A stretch of 64,000 bases of DNA from Anaerolineales bacterium (GTDB lineage: Bacteria; Chloroflexota; Anaerolineae; JAAEKA01): assembly GCA_020634615.1 (NCBI GenBank), contig JACKBI010000005.1:124001-188000 (forward strand), read 5' to 3'. The notes beneath the pieces were generated by a model. The model was not told the origin of the DNA. It worked only from the letters and a program-made list of their open reading frames with translations, and searched no databases. A program made the translations under genes and the position numbers. Every line of letters starts with the position of its first letter. The stretch's first letter is position 1. Shown piece by piece: positions 19,643 through 28,109 of this stretch.

Positions 19643-21205
19643 ATGCAAAATAAAGAAACAGCAAAGCGCGCCGCGGCCGATCAGCCGCAACTCACGGCCA
19701 CGCGCTCGTTCCGCTCAGCGTTCCTGCTGGGCATTCTTCTTGTTACCTTCCTTGTAGCCGTCGGATCGGCGTCGCTGGCTGTCTATCAGTGGGCGCGCAG
19801 AACCGCATTGACGACTCCGCAAACCCAGAGTATCGTACCTGCTCTCGCTGTGTTGCCTTCCAGCGATACCGATCAGCCAGCTCAGGCTGTTGATGTTGTT
19901 CCCCTGATCCAGCCGCTGGCTGATGCAGAACCTGCAGCTGTTGCTGAGGAGCAGAGTGTCGCTCCGGTCGATGGCAAGACACCAGAGCGCATTACCTTCC
20001 TGTTACTGGGAGTCGATCAACGGCCCGATGACCCCAGCCCGCCACGCACTGACAACATCATCGTTCTGACTGTGGAACCTGAGTCGGGCAATGTGGGCAT
20101 GGTTTCCGTGCCGCGTGACATGTTCGTTTCGCTTCCGGGTTTCGACTACAGCGGCAAGATCAATACCGCCTATCCCATCGGCGAGAGCAGCAAATACCCC
20201 GGCGGTGGCGGCGCACTGGTCAAGAAAACCGTCAGCGAACTGATCGGCTATCCCATTGACTACTATGTGAAGGTCAACTTCGACGGCTTCGTCAAGATCA
20301 TCGATCTGATCGGCGGCATCGACGTCGTTGTTCCCAAGACCATTACCGACAACGAGTATCCGACCATCGATTATGGTGTCGAGACGTTTCACATCGAGGC
20401 CGGCCCGCAGCACCTGGACGGCGAGACAGCGCTGAAGTATGCACGAACCCGCCATGCCGACGACGATTTTCAGCGCGCCAAGCGGCAACAGCAAGTTCTG
20501 CTGGCCGTCAAGGACAAGCTGGTTGAGAACAAGCTGACCACCACGCTCCATTTGCTCGATCTGGTCCGGTTGCTGGGCGATACCGTCGAGCATGATATCC
20601 CGCCCATGGAACTGCCGGGGCTGGTGTCGCTGGCCAGCAAGATGCAGATCGGCGACATCAACCAGTTGGTGCTGGACACACGCTATGCCCAGATCGTCAC
20701 CCATGACACATTGGGTTGGATATTGGTGCCAAATCGAGCCAAGATTCGCCCGGCGATGGATACGTTCTTCGCTGGAAAACCGACGGTAGACGAGATCAAC
20801 GTCGAAGCGTTGGCCCAGCAGCAGGCCCGTCAGGAAGCTGAACTGGCCCGTCAGCAGGTGCGCAACGACTTCCAGTCGCAGGCCGAAACCCAGCGGCGTC
20901 AGCTCGCGGACGAGGGCGCACGGTTGGTCGTGCGCAATGGCACCGGCAATCCTGTTCTGGCTGCCCAGGCTGCCGACTGGCTGACTCGTGAGGGATTCAA
21001 CGTCGTTAGCTATGGGCAAGCCGACCGAAGCGACTATCCGCGAACGGTGCTGGTCGAACACAGCGACAAACCCGTAACCATTGAAAGTCTGCGTACCATG
21101 TTTGCCATTGCTGCCGACAACCTGCAGCCGGAGGCAGACCCGCAATCCAATTCCGATCTGGAGCTGATCATCGGCAGCGATTTTTATTTGCTGGTGTCAA
21201 ACTAA
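19643..21205 (+). CDS. LytR-CpsA-Psr (LCP) family glycopolymer transferase with C-terminal LytR_C domain
   Basis: The product has 520 residues. LCP enzymes transfer polyprenyl-linked glycopolymers to the cell wall or other surface acceptors, on the outside of the membrane. One membrane anchor lies at about residues 25-50. The LCP domain (about 115-290) shows ITFLLLGVD, PRTDNIIVLTV, VSVPRDMFVSLPG, INTAYPIG and KYARTRHADDDFQRAKRQQ; these hold the Asp and Arg residues that bind the pyrophosphate. A Gln/Ala-rich helix follows, then a LytR_C domain (ARLVVRNGTGNPVLAAQAAD). A longer frame exists from TTG 19577, but the promoter at 19607-19635 rules it out. The neighbouring GT39 gene fits assembly of a surface glycan. 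Confidence 0.9.
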   Translation: MQNKETAKRAAADQPQLTATRSFRSAFLLGILLVTFLVAVGSASLAVYQWARRTALTTPQTQSIVPALAVLPSSDTDQPAQAVDVVPLIQPLADAEPAAVAEEQSVAPVDGKTPERITFLLLGVDQRPDDPSPPRTDNIIVLTVEPESGNVGMVSVPRDMFVSLPGFDYSGKINTAYPIGESSKYPGGGGALVKKTVSELIGYPIDYYVKVNFDGFVKIIDLIGGIDVVVPKTITDNEYPTIDYGVETFHIEAGPQHLDGETALKYARTRHADDDFQRAKRQQQVLLAVKDKLVENKLTTTLHLLDLVRLLGDTVEHDIPPMELPGLVSLASKMQIGDINQLVLDTRYAQIVTHDTLGWILVPNRAKIRPAMDTFFAGKPTVDEINVEALAQQQARQEAELARQQVRNDFQSQAETQRRQLADEGARLVVRNGTGNPVLAAQAADWLTREGFNVVSYGQADRSDYPRTVLVEHSDKPVTIESLRTMFAIAADNLQPEADPQSNSDLELIIGSDFYLLVSN

Positions 21206-21217
21206 CGGCCGTCAACC

Positions 21218-21697
21218 GTGTACACAAAGATACTCGTTCCTCTGGATGGCTCGCGGTTCGCCGAACAGGCCCTGCCCCATGCTATGAACATTGCGGCAGC
21301 CGGTGCGGTTGAGATCCACCTGTTGTCCGTCGCACCGCTGATGGACGATCAGGCGAGTTCGGTAGTGGATATGTATCCGGTGTATGTCTATCGCGACTAC
21401 ATGGTGGATCCCACCAGCGAAAGCGAACGTATCAAACTCGGGCTGCAAGATTATCTCGATCACGTAACGCGACGTATCAAGGCTGCCGGTCACGAAGTAG
21501 TAACTGCAATTCGCCTTGGTCAGCCCGCTGAAGAGATTATCTCCTACGCGAGCGAGAGCGGTTGCGAGGTGATAGTCATGTCGACCCATGGCCGGTCGGG
21601 CATCGGCCGTTGGGTTTACGGTAGTGTCGCTGATAAGGTACTGCGCGGTTCCGCGACACCGGTGTTGCTGGTGCGTGTCCAGGAGCAGGCTGAATAA
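21218..21697 (+). CDS. Universal stress protein, UspA family
   Basis: This is a cytosolic protein of 159 residues with one Usp domain. It starts with KILVPLDGSRFAEQALPHA and ends with the nucleotide-binding loop STHGRSGIGRWVYGSVAD, LRGSATPVLLV. This is the G-2x-G-9x-G-S pattern, so it probably binds ATP. It starts at GTG 21218, twelve bases after the LCP stop, with no clear Shine-Dalgarno sequence. It is therefore likely read from the LCP transcript. Its role in stress survival is inferred from the family. Confidence 0.92.
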   Translation: MYTKILVPLDGSRFAEQALPHAMNIAAAGAVEIHLLSVAPLMDDQASSVVDMYPVYVYRDYMVDPTSESERIKLGLQDYLDHVTRRIKAAGHEVVTAIRLGQPAEEIISYASESGCEVIVMSTHGRSGIGRWVYGSVADKVLRGSATPVLLVRVQEQAE

Positions 21698-21730
21698 TCC
21701 CCGTTCATATTTGACCTCAGGAGGTGTCCC

Positions 21731-21955
21731 ATGTCGAGATCAGTAATCATTTGGACCGCTGGAGGCCTTATTTTTGGCCTGTTGCTGGGAGCCCTGATCG
21801 GCTATACGGTGGGTGAAGGCACTATGTTCGCGTGGATGGCGATTACCGCCGTCGGCGGCACCCTTTTCTTCGGATTGTGGGGATATGCCAACGAGCAGAA
21901 TCGCAACGTCCGTCACGCTGGCGACAAGCCAAAGAAGAACAAGAGTGGTGCATGA
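21731..21955 (+). CDS. Small membrane protein, 74 residues
   Basis: Two hydrophobic helices (about residues 5-27 and 33-51) with Gly-rich faces (GGLIFGLLLGALIGY) are followed by a basic, polar tail rich in Lys and Asn. AGGAGG lies six bases before ATG 21731. The N-terminal helix resembles glycine-zipper proteins. No family was recognised. It lies 33 bases after the UspA gene and probably shares its transcript. Two hairpins follow. Confidence 0.7.
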   Translation: MSRSVIIWTAGGLIFGLLLGALIGYTVGEGTMFAWMAITAVGGTLFFGLWGYANEQNRNVRHAGDKPKKNKSGA

Positions 21956-21976
21956 GCGCGCTCGAAGTGGCATAGC

Positions 21977-22010
21977 CCACCCGTCTTGCAGGACAGGTGG
22001 ATGAGTTTTG
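21977..22010 (+). terminator. Hairpin with T-rich tail after the small membrane protein
   Basis: CCACC plus GTC pair with GAC plus GGTGG across one mismatch (21977-21985 with 21992-22000), followed by ATGAGTTTTG. It is a modest terminator candidate. Confidence 0.45.
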
Positions 22011-22069
22011 TGTGCTCCCACTGGTTGCGAGCTATGGTTTTCCATCTCCTCGAATTGATTTAGCGATCG

Positions 22070-22096
22070 ACGCGGTCCACACGGACCGCGTTGTTC
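22070..22096 (+). terminator. Second hairpin before the P450 gene
   Basis: A perfect 9-bp stem ACGCGGTCC/GGACCGCGT (22070-22078 with 22083-22091) has a 4-base loop and is followed by TTGTTC. It lies 31 bases before the P450 start, so it could be a terminator for upstream genes or an attenuator. Confidence 0.45.
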
Positions 22097-22121
22097 AAAT
22101 TTCAGCCACAACTGGTCTTCC

Positions 22122-23459
22122 ATGACACAATCTGCTAACCCTTTGCCTGTTGCCGGAAGCGAGACCGGCCTGGAGATTCTGAAGGGTTTTGCTCGCGAAC
22201 GGTCTTTGTTGGTCGCTTTGCGGCTGATGAACCAACATGTTGGCACGGCGTTCCAGATTACGCTGCCACGCTTTCAACCGGCCGTCTTCATCGGGCCAGA
22301 GTCCAACCGCCAGATATTGGTCAGCGGACGCCAGGACTTTACCTGGCGACCGGAGGGTGATCCCGTCTGCAAGCTCTTGCGTCAGGGCGTTCTCGTCACC
22401 GACGGGGAGTTTCACGACGAACTGCGCGCCTGGATGGACCCACCCCTGCAGCGCCGCAATGTAACCCCTCACATCCCCGCCTTCTGGCGCTACACAGATG
22501 ACATCGCACGTCTCTGGCAGGACGGCCAGGAAGTTGATATGCTGGTGGAGATGCGCAAGGTCGCGCTGCTGATCCTGATGGGGACTCTGTTTGAAATCGA
22601 GTTCCTGCCGGAGCTTGAGCGGCTGTGGCAGCCCATTTTGCATCTGCTGGAGTACATTTCACCCGGCTTATGGATCTTCTGGGCCGGTATGCCGCGTCCT
22701 AAGTATCGCCATGCTATCAAAGCGGTAGACGAGTATCTGTATGGCATCATTCGCCAACGCAGACAGGAAATCGAGCAGTTTGGCCTGGAGCCGTCCACCG
22801 GGGACCTGTTGGGCCAGCTTGTTGCCCATGCCGGCATGAGCGATGATCTGATCCGCGACCAGTTGCTGACCATGCTCATCGCCGGCCATGACACCAGCAC
22901 GGCGTTGCTTTCATGGGTCTTCTACCTGCTCGGAACGCATCCTGACGCCATGGCGCAGGTGCGCGCTGAGGTAGATTCGGTGCTCTCTAGCCGCGACGAG
23001 CCGCCCAGCTTGGATGAGATCACCCATCTGGCGTTCACCGACCAGGTCATCAAAGAGGCGCTGCGGCTCTATCCACCCATTCACGTCGGCAACCGCCGCG
23101 CCGACACTGACGTCACCGTGCAGGGTTACGACGTGCCAGAGGGAACCCGGGTCATGTACTCGATCTATCTCTCGCATCGCGACAAGAACCACTGGGATAA
23201 CCCCACCGAATTCTGCCCGGCGCGCTTCGACCGCAGCAGCGAGGACAAGCAGCCGCCCTTTACCTACGTGCCCTTCGGCGGCGGACCGCGCAACTGTATC
23301 GGCGCAGCCTTTGCCCAGGTTGAGGCCAAGGTCGTCATCTCGCGCCTTCTGCAGAACTTCGACTTCGAGTTGCTCAACGGTGACGAGATCAAGCCACACA
23401 TGGGCGCCACCCTGGAACCCAGGCCGGGCGTCATTATGCGCGTCAGACGGAGGGACTGA
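22122..23459 (+). CDS. Cytochrome P450
   Basis: This is a soluble haem-thiolate monooxygenase of 445 residues. The I-helix shows AGHDTSTALLSW (oxygen-binding Thr). The K-helix EALRLYPP gives the ExxR motif. FCPARFDR corresponds to the PERF region, and FGGGPRNCIGAAFA holds the haem-ligand Cys near residue 392. There is no membrane anchor. The next three genes are a GT2 glycosyltransferase, a lycopene cyclase and a PlsY-like acyltransferase. A carotenoid hydroxylase role, as for CYP175A1 in Thermus, is therefore plausible but unproven. No ferredoxin or reductase is adjacent. Confidence 0.95.
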   Translation: MTQSANPLPVAGSETGLEILKGFARERSLLVALRLMNQHVGTAFQITLPRFQPAVFIGPESNRQILVSGRQDFTWRPEGDPVCKLLRQGVLVTDGEFHDELRAWMDPPLQRRNVTPHIPAFWRYTDDIARLWQDGQEVDMLVEMRKVALLILMGTLFEIEFLPELERLWQPILHLLEYISPGLWIFWAGMPRPKYRHAIKAVDEYLYGIIRQRRQEIEQFGLEPSTGDLLGQLVAHAGMSDDLIRDQLLTMLIAGHDTSTALLSWVFYLLGTHPDAMAQVRAEVDSVLSSRDEPPSLDEITHLAFTDQVIKEALRLYPPIHVGNRRADTDVTVQGYDVPEGTRVMYSIYLSHRDKNHWDNPTEFCPARFDRSSEDKQPPFTYVPFGGGPRNCIGAAFAQVEAKVVISRLLQNFDFELLNGDEIKPHMGATLEPRPGVIMRVRRRD

Positions 23460-23462
23460 GGC

Positions 23463-24548
23463 GTGCCTCCCCTGCATGACTTACGGCGCAACGCGACGCT
23501 GACTTTTGCCGCGCCGCCACTGGCGCTTTGGGCGGACCAGCAGTATCGGTCTCTGCCCCGGCTGGACCCGTTTTCCCCGAACACCCCGCTGCCTTCCCTG
23601 TCGATCATCATCCCGGCCCGCGATGAGCAGGCCAACTTGTTGCGTCTTTTGCCGCGGCTCCAGCGGCTGCGCTACCCCGGTGAGCTTGAGATCATCGTCG
23701 CCGACGATGGGTCCAGCGACCTGACCGCACAGGTCGCGCGCGCCTATGGCGCAAAGGTGCTGCGCATCGCCTGCCTGCCGACCGGTTGGTATGGCAAACC
23801 GCATGGATGCCACGCCGCAGCGCAACTGGCTCTCGGCGACTGGCTGCTGATCATCGATGCCGACACCGATATCGATCCATATGGCCCGGCGCGCGCTGTC
23901 GCCCACGCTGAGCGCTGCGGGTTGGACGCGCTGACGGTGTTTCTGCGCCAGCAGTGCGGCAGTGCGGTGGACCAGTTGGCGCTGGCGGCCGCTCATGCCG
24001 GGCTGTTTGCCACCATACAGCCAACCAAGAATCTGCTCAACGGCCAGTTCATGATGTTTCGCCGCAGCACCTATTTCGATAGTGGTGGATTTGCGGCTGT
24101 GCGCCAGCACATGTTCGAGGACCTCGCGTTTGGGCATCACCTTGCCAGCCTGGGCTACGAAGTGCGCGCCTTTGATGGCGAGGACATCGGCAGTGTGCGT
24201 ATGTACGATGACACGCGATCCTTGTGGCGAGGAATGGGACGTCTGGGCACAGAGACGTTTCGCTGGACCCGGTGGCGTTCATTCCCGACAGTGATTCTCG
24301 TGACGGCGCTGATGTCCCCCCTGGTGACACTGATTGGTGTGGTGTTGGGACAACTCGATCGACGCTGGCTGCCTGCGACCTGGCTGGCGGCAACTGCTGC
24401 CGGATTGCCCTGGTTGCAGCGCTTTGGCAATCCCGTCCTTGCGCCGGCCATTCCCTTCGGCGCGCTGTTCGTTCAACTGGCGGCTGTTTGGGGGCTTGTC
24501 AACAAGCTGCTGGGCCGCGGGCTGCTCTGGAAAGGGCGGCGGGTTTAG
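23463..24548 (+). CDS. Glycosyltransferase family 2, probable carotenoid or lipid glycosyltransferase
   Basis: The product has 361 residues and starts at GTG 23463, three bases after the P450 stop. The GT-A domain begins with LSIIIPARDEQANL and IIVADDGSSD (nucleotide-sugar binding). DWLLIIDADTDIDP supplies the metal-binding DxD. The acceptor region contains NGQFMMFRRSTYFDSGGF and EDLAFGHHLASLG, as in processive and carotenoid GT2 enzymes. Two or three hydrophobic C-terminal segments (about 280-350) anchor it to the membrane. Tight spacing to the P450 suggests that the P450 makes a hydroxyl that this enzyme glycosylates. Hopanoid or other lipid acceptors remain possible. Confidence 0.85.
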   Translation: MPPLHDLRRNATLTFAAPPLALWADQQYRSLPRLDPFSPNTPLPSLSIIIPARDEQANLLRLLPRLQRLRYPGELEIIVADDGSSDLTAQVARAYGAKVLRIACLPTGWYGKPHGCHAAAQLALGDWLLIIDADTDIDPYGPARAVAHAERCGLDALTVFLRQQCGSAVDQLALAAAHAGLFATIQPTKNLLNGQFMMFRRSTYFDSGGFAAVRQHMFEDLAFGHHLASLGYEVRAFDGEDIGSVRMYDDTRSLWRGMGRLGTETFRWTRWRSFPTVILVTALMSPLVTLIGVVLGQLDRRWLPATWLAATAAGLPWLQRFGNPVLAPAIPFGALFVQLAAVWGLVNKLLGRGLLWKGRRV

Positions 24549-24570
24549 CCTGTTATCAGTCAACGGTGGC

Positions 24571-24626
24571 CGATTACTACCGATTACCGATTACTGATCA
24601 CCGATCACCGACTACAGACTACCGAC
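24571..24626. repeat. Heptanucleotide tandem repeat, tract A
   Basis: Eight degenerate 7-bp units (consensus CGATTAC, with TGATCAC, CGATCAC and CGACTAC variants; one extra TAC after the first unit) run right up to the lycopene cyclase ATG at 24627. They replace a normal leader and leave no Shine-Dalgarno sequence. Confidence 0.8.
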
Positions 24627-25442
24627 ATGACCTACTTCGGTTTCCTCATTCGCTTTCTCGGCATTCCCATCGTCATTCTTGGAATCGTGACGTGGCTGGA
24701 CTATCGCCGGGGTAAGCCGATTCCCGCCAACTTCCGCGCCTGGCCCGTCTGGGCCGGCATTCTGCTGCATGTCGTGGTTGCTGTGGTCTATACCACGCCC
24801 TGGGACAACTATCTGGTGGCCACCGGCGTCTGGTATTACGATCCCAAGCTGGTGACGGGCATCGTTCTTGGCTGGGTACCCATCGAGGAGTATACATTCT
24901 TCGTGGTACAGACCTTCATGGCCGGCCTGTGGATCGTCTTCCTGATGCGCCGGCTGCCGGTGGACCCCGATCCGCCGCCGTTGCAGCGCCACTGGCGGAT
25001 CATCCCGGTGGTGTTACTTGGAATAATCTGGGCAGGCAGCGCCGTCTTGCTGGTCTCTGGCTGGCCGCCCGGCACCTATCTGGGCCTGACGCTGGTCTGG
25101 GCGCTGCCACCGATCATGCTTCAGTTCGGCTTTGGCGGCGACATTCTGCGCCGCTATGGCCGGTTGGTGTTGCTTTCGATCGTTTCGCTGACCCTTTACC
25201 TTAGCCTGGCTGACTTCCTGGCCATCGGATCGGGCACCTGGGAGATCAACCCGGCCAGGTCGCTGCATTGGTTGGTCGGTGGTGTGCTTCCCTTTGAAGA
25301 GATCGTCTTTTTTCTGGTGACCAACACGCTGGTCACGCTGGGCCTCGTGTTGGTTCTGGCGCAGGAAAGCCATCAGCGCTTCCATCAGATCGCGCAGTGG
25401 ATCAAAAGCCGCGGACGCGCGCAGGCAGGTGAAAAAGCATGA
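24627..25442 (+). CDS. Lycopene beta-cyclase, fused CrtYc/CrtYd type
   Basis: This is a 271-residue integral membrane enzyme that cyclises the ends of lycopene. It carries two copies of the lycopene-cyclase domain. The first has TPWDNYLVATGVWYY and PIEEYTFFVVQ. The second has GTWEINPARSL and PFEEIVFFLVTN. The paired PxEE motifs carry the proposed catalytic Glu residues. About seven hydrophobic helices are visible. It matches the heterodimeric CrtYc/CrtYd cyclases of actinobacteria joined in one chain, as in myxobacteria and archaea. The ATG is preceded directly by heptad repeats. Its stop overlaps the PlsY start as ATGA. Confidence 0.9.
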   Translation: MTYFGFLIRFLGIPIVILGIVTWLDYRRGKPIPANFRAWPVWAGILLHVVVAVVYTTPWDNYLVATGVWYYDPKLVTGIVLGWVPIEEYTFFVVQTFMAGLWIVFLMRRLPVDPDPPPLQRHWRIIPVVLLGIIWAGSAVLLVSGWPPGTYLGLTLVWALPPIMLQFGFGGDILRRYGRLVLLSIVSLTLYLSLADFLAIGSGTWEINPARSLHWLVGGVLPFEEIVFFLVTNTLVTLGLVLVLAQESHQRFHQIAQWIKSRGRAQAGEKA

Positions 25443-26056
25443 CCCCGCTGGTCACTGACCTGCTGTGGATCGCTTTCGCCTTCCTGTGCGGGTCATTGCC
25501 CCTCTCCTACTGGATTGGCAAGTTGTTCTTGCATACCGATATCCGCCAGTTTGGAGACGGCAACCCCGGCGCGGCCAACGTATTCGCAGCCGGCGGCCGG
25601 GCGCTGGGCTTCGCAGCGATTCTGGCAGACGGCTTCAAGGGGTTGATCCCCGTGGCGCTGGCCAACTTCCAGGGCGGCGTCGAGGGCTGGGCGCTGGTGG
25701 CCACCAGCCTTGCTCCGATCGTGGGACACGCTTATTCCCCATTTCTCCGTTTCAACGGCGGCAAAGCGCTGGCAGTCAGCTTCGGCGTCTGGACAGGGCT
25801 GACCACCTGGCAGGGCCCCATCGTGCTGGGCATCGCGTTCGCCGTCTGGCTGCTCGTGCTGAAGGTCGAGGGTTGGGCGATTGTCGCCGGGATGTTGACG
25901 CTGTTGGCGTTCTTCCTGCTGACCGGTGCGCCCTGGACCTGGCTGGCCGTCTGGGTTGGCAACTTCCTGATTTTCCTCCTGCGCCACAAGGCCGATTTCC
26001 GTCGCCGGCCTGATCTGCGGGCAGGAATCCTCGGTCGCTTCCTCGCCACAGTTTGA
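25439..26056 (+). CDS. plsY: Glycerol-3-phosphate acyltransferase PlsY-like
   Basis: This 205-residue membrane enzyme transfers acyl groups from acyl-phosphate to glycerol-3-phosphate in phospholipid synthesis. The three PlsY motifs are visible: CGSLPLSYWIGKL; GDGNPGAANVF, where the family usually has GSGNPGATN; and GHAYSPFLRFNGGKALAVSFG. Five or so hydrophobic helices fit PlsY, and length is normal. The start overlaps the cyclase stop as ATGA, so it is translationally coupled to carotenoid genes. The altered motif 2 and the context leave open a role in acylating a carotenoid glycoside instead of glycerol phosphate. Confidence 0.85.
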   Translation: MTPLVTDLLWIAFAFLCGSLPLSYWIGKLFLHTDIRQFGDGNPGAANVFAAGGRALGFAAILADGFKGLIPVALANFQGGVEGWALVATSLAPIVGHAYSPFLRFNGGKALAVSFGVWTGLTTWQGPIVLGIAFAVWLLVLKVEGWAIVAGMLTLLAFFLLTGAPWTWLAVWVGNFLIFLLRHKADFRRRPDLRAGILGRFLATV

Positions 26057-26197
26057 TTCCTGCCCGCAGCGCAGCTCACCACAGTCTGCAGCAGAAGTAC
26101 GTTAGCTAAGGTCAGTGGACTGACAAAGATTGTCCTTGGGTGGCATTGCCTGGTGACTGTTTGGGCCGAAATCGATATTCTCTTGGCTTGCCCTGCT

Positions 26198-26226
26198 TTG
26201 ACCCGTCCCACCTTCTATGTTATCAT
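26198..26226 (+). promoter_or_regulatory. Promoter of the 26266 lipoprotein gene
   Basis: TTGACC (26198-26203), a 17-base spacer and TATCAT (26221-26226) lie about 40 bases before the ATG. Confidence 0.6.
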
Positions 26227-26265
26227 CTTGAGGTTGGGCGCGAAGCTGTGCCCGCGGAGAAACGT

Positions 26266-27006
26266 ATGACGAGACAAACCCGGGCAGCGGCCGTGATGCC
26301 GCTGTTGCTTATTGTTATGACAGCGCTATTGCTGGCCGGCTGCGGCGGTAGTCAGGGGCTCGCGCCGGTGTCCAGCCAGCCGCTGGTAGCCCGTACCAGG
26401 GTACCAGTTCTGTTCCATGATGCCGCGGAGACCACGTTTCTTCAGCCGGCTGAGCCGCTGACTGACGGTCCCGCTGCCAACCTGCACGGACTGTACGGTA
26501 GCAGCGGCGCCGGTGATACCTCGCTCGGCTTGTGCAGACTGGAGGGTGGCCAACTGCTTTGCCGCCAGTACGCGACTACAGGCCTGGACGCTGCTGGCCC
26601 GCTGCTGGTTGAGGCGTCTGGCGAGGTGAGCGGTTCCACCTTCTCGGTCGGCAACTGGCAGCCGCTGGACTGGGACGAAGCCGGGCAGCGCGCGGTCGCG
26701 CAGGCCGAACTGGAGACCAGGGCGGCTGAGCTGGCCAGCTATCAGTGGGACGCCATCGCCCGGCCCGATTACGCCGACTCTACCAAGTGGTTCAAAGGGG
26801 ACGAGGCGCGTTTCTCGGCTCTGCCACTGGCGTTGTACGCCTACGACATGGCCGGCAAGCGCATTATCTGGCGGGCGCAGGGCTGGGAATTCCCGCAGCA
26901 GGAACACCTGGTGCATCGCTATCCGGTTGTCTACATCGTCACCGACCCGGCGGGCAAGAAACCGCCCGAAGTTTACGCGACCATCGAAGGCTACGTCGAA
27001 GAGTAG
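26266..27006 (+). CDS. Lipoprotein of unknown function
   Basis: The product has 246 residues. It has a lipoprotein signal peptide: basic MTRQTRAA, a hydrophobic stretch, and the lipobox LAGC at about residues 22-25. The mature part shows LHGLYGSSGAGDTSLGLC and LLCRQYATTG, with two Cys that could form a disulphide. An amphipathic helix (RAVAQAELETRAAELASYQW) follows, and then strands ending in YPVVYIVTDPAGK. I do not recognise a family. GGAG lies in front of ATG 26266; the longer frame to 26140 would place the signal peptide internally. A hairpin repeat follows the stop. Confidence 0.75.
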   Translation: MTRQTRAAAVMPLLLIVMTALLLAGCGGSQGLAPVSSQPLVARTRVPVLFHDAAETTFLQPAEPLTDGPAANLHGLYGSSGAGDTSLGLCRLEGGQLLCRQYATTGLDAAGPLLVEASGEVSGSTFSVGNWQPLDWDEAGQRAVAQAELETRAAELASYQWDAIARPDYADSTKWFKGDEARFSALPLALYAYDMAGKRIIWRAQGWEFPQQEHLVHRYPVVYIVTDPAGKKPPEVYATIEGYVEE

Positions 27007-27012
27007 CGTTGA

Positions 27013-27050
27013 CCGTTCGTAGTAGCGGCTTCAGCCGCCACTACGAACGG
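27013..27050. repeat. Palindromic element with GTAGTAGCGGC/GCCGCCACTAC arms
   Basis: A 17-bp stem with one mismatch (27013-27029 with 27034-27050) closes a TTCA loop seven bases past the lipoprotein stop. Similar CGTAGTGGCGGC palindromes are common in bacterial intergenic DNA. It may end the lipoprotein transcript, although no T-run follows. Confidence 0.6.
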
Positions 27051-27067
27051 GTCAGCAGGAGCATCCC

Positions 27068-28039
27068 GTGGATTCCATGAACAAACGCGAGCGGCTTGAG
27101 GCGACGGTCGCCGGCGAGGCAGTTGACAGATCGGCTGTCGCCCTGTGGCGCCATTTTCCCGGCGACGACCAGCGCGCGGCAGACCTGGCCGCCGCGCACA
27201 TCTGGTGGCAGCAGACCTACGATTTCGACCTGTTGAAAGTCACACCAGCCAGCTCGTATTGCACCCAGGACTGGGGAGTCGAGATCGAGTGGCGCGGCGG
27301 CGACGAAGGCACGAGCGCCTATCGCAACCACATCATTGACCGGCCCGAGGACTGGCTGGCATTGCCGGTGCTTGATCCCGGTCGCGGCAACCTGGCCATG
27401 GCGCGTGAGGCGGTTCGCCTGACCTGTGAAGCGCTTGGCCCCGACGTGCCGGTGATTATGACTGTCTTCAGCCCGCTGGCGCAGGCGCGCCATCTGGCAG
27501 GTCCGAATCTGCTGGCTCATCTGCGCGAACACCCGCAGGCCGTGTTGGCCGGTTTTGAGGTGGTCACGCAGAGCATCATTCGCTTCGTCGAGTCGCTGGC
27601 GGGCACCGGTGTCGCCGGCATCTACTACGCCGCACAGTGGGCCGACCCGCTGCATCTCAACCGCGAGGAATATAGCCGTTTTGGCAAGGCGTTCGATCTG
27701 CGCATTCTGGAAGCAGCCGGCGGCCATTGGTTCAACATGTTGCACGCCCACGGTCTCGGTGTCTACCTGGACATGTTCAGCGACTACCCGGTGCAAGCCG
27801 TCAACTGGCACGACCGCGAGGCCGGTCCCAGCCTGGCCGAGGCCGCCGCGATCCTGCCGCAAGCGCTTTCCGGCGGCCTGGACCGCTGGACCGTTCACCG
27901 CGGCACACCGGACGACGTGCGCCGCGAGGCAGCTGATGCCCTCGAACAGACCGGCGGCCGACGGCTCATCCTTTCCACCGGCTGCGTCACCATGACCAAC
28001 TCGCCGTTGAGCAATCTGCGGGCGGTGGTAGATTGGTAG
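27068..28039 (+). CDS. Uroporphyrinogen decarboxylase (URO-D) superfamily protein
   Basis: The product has 323 residues and a TIM-barrel pattern of the URO-D/methyltransferase superfamily. It starts MNKRERLEATVAGEAVDRSAVALWRHFPGDD (seen in pieces: RERLEATVAGE and PVALWRHFPGD-like), followed by QTYDFDLLKVTPASSY. ILSTGCVTMTNSP near the C-terminus corresponds to the region with Cys/His metal ligands in MtaA/MtbA-type methyltransferases. It is therefore more likely a corrinoid or other small-molecule methyltransferase relative than HemE. GTG 27068 has AGGAG six bases upstream; ATG 27077 is an alternative. Its last codons run into an 8-bp tandem repeat. Confidence 0.8.
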   Translation: MDSMNKRERLEATVAGEAVDRSAVALWRHFPGDDQRAADLAAAHIWWQQTYDFDLLKVTPASSYCTQDWGVEIEWRGGDEGTSAYRNHIIDRPEDWLALPVLDPGRGNLAMAREAVRLTCEALGPDVPVIMTVFSPLAQARHLAGPNLLAHLREHPQAVLAGFEVVTQSIIRFVESLAGTGVAGIYYAAQWADPLHLNREEYSRFGKAFDLRILEAAGGHWFNMLHAHGLGVYLDMFSDYPVQAVNWHDREAGPSLAEAAAILPQALSGGLDRWTVHRGTPDDVRREAADALEQTGGRRLILSTGCVTMTNSPLSNLRAVVDW

Positions 28040-28072
28040 GTTGGTAGGTTGATGGATTGGTGAATTGGTGGA
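28033..28072. repeat. Octanucleotide tandem repeat, tract B1
   Basis: Five 8-bp units (TTGGTAGG twice, then TTGATGGA, TTGGTGAA and TTGGTGGA) start inside the last codons of the URO-D-like gene and supply its stop codon. Confidence 0.75.
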
Positions 28073-28109
28073 GAACTCCAGTTTCCATCTCAGCCTCTTC
28101 GCCGCCTTC

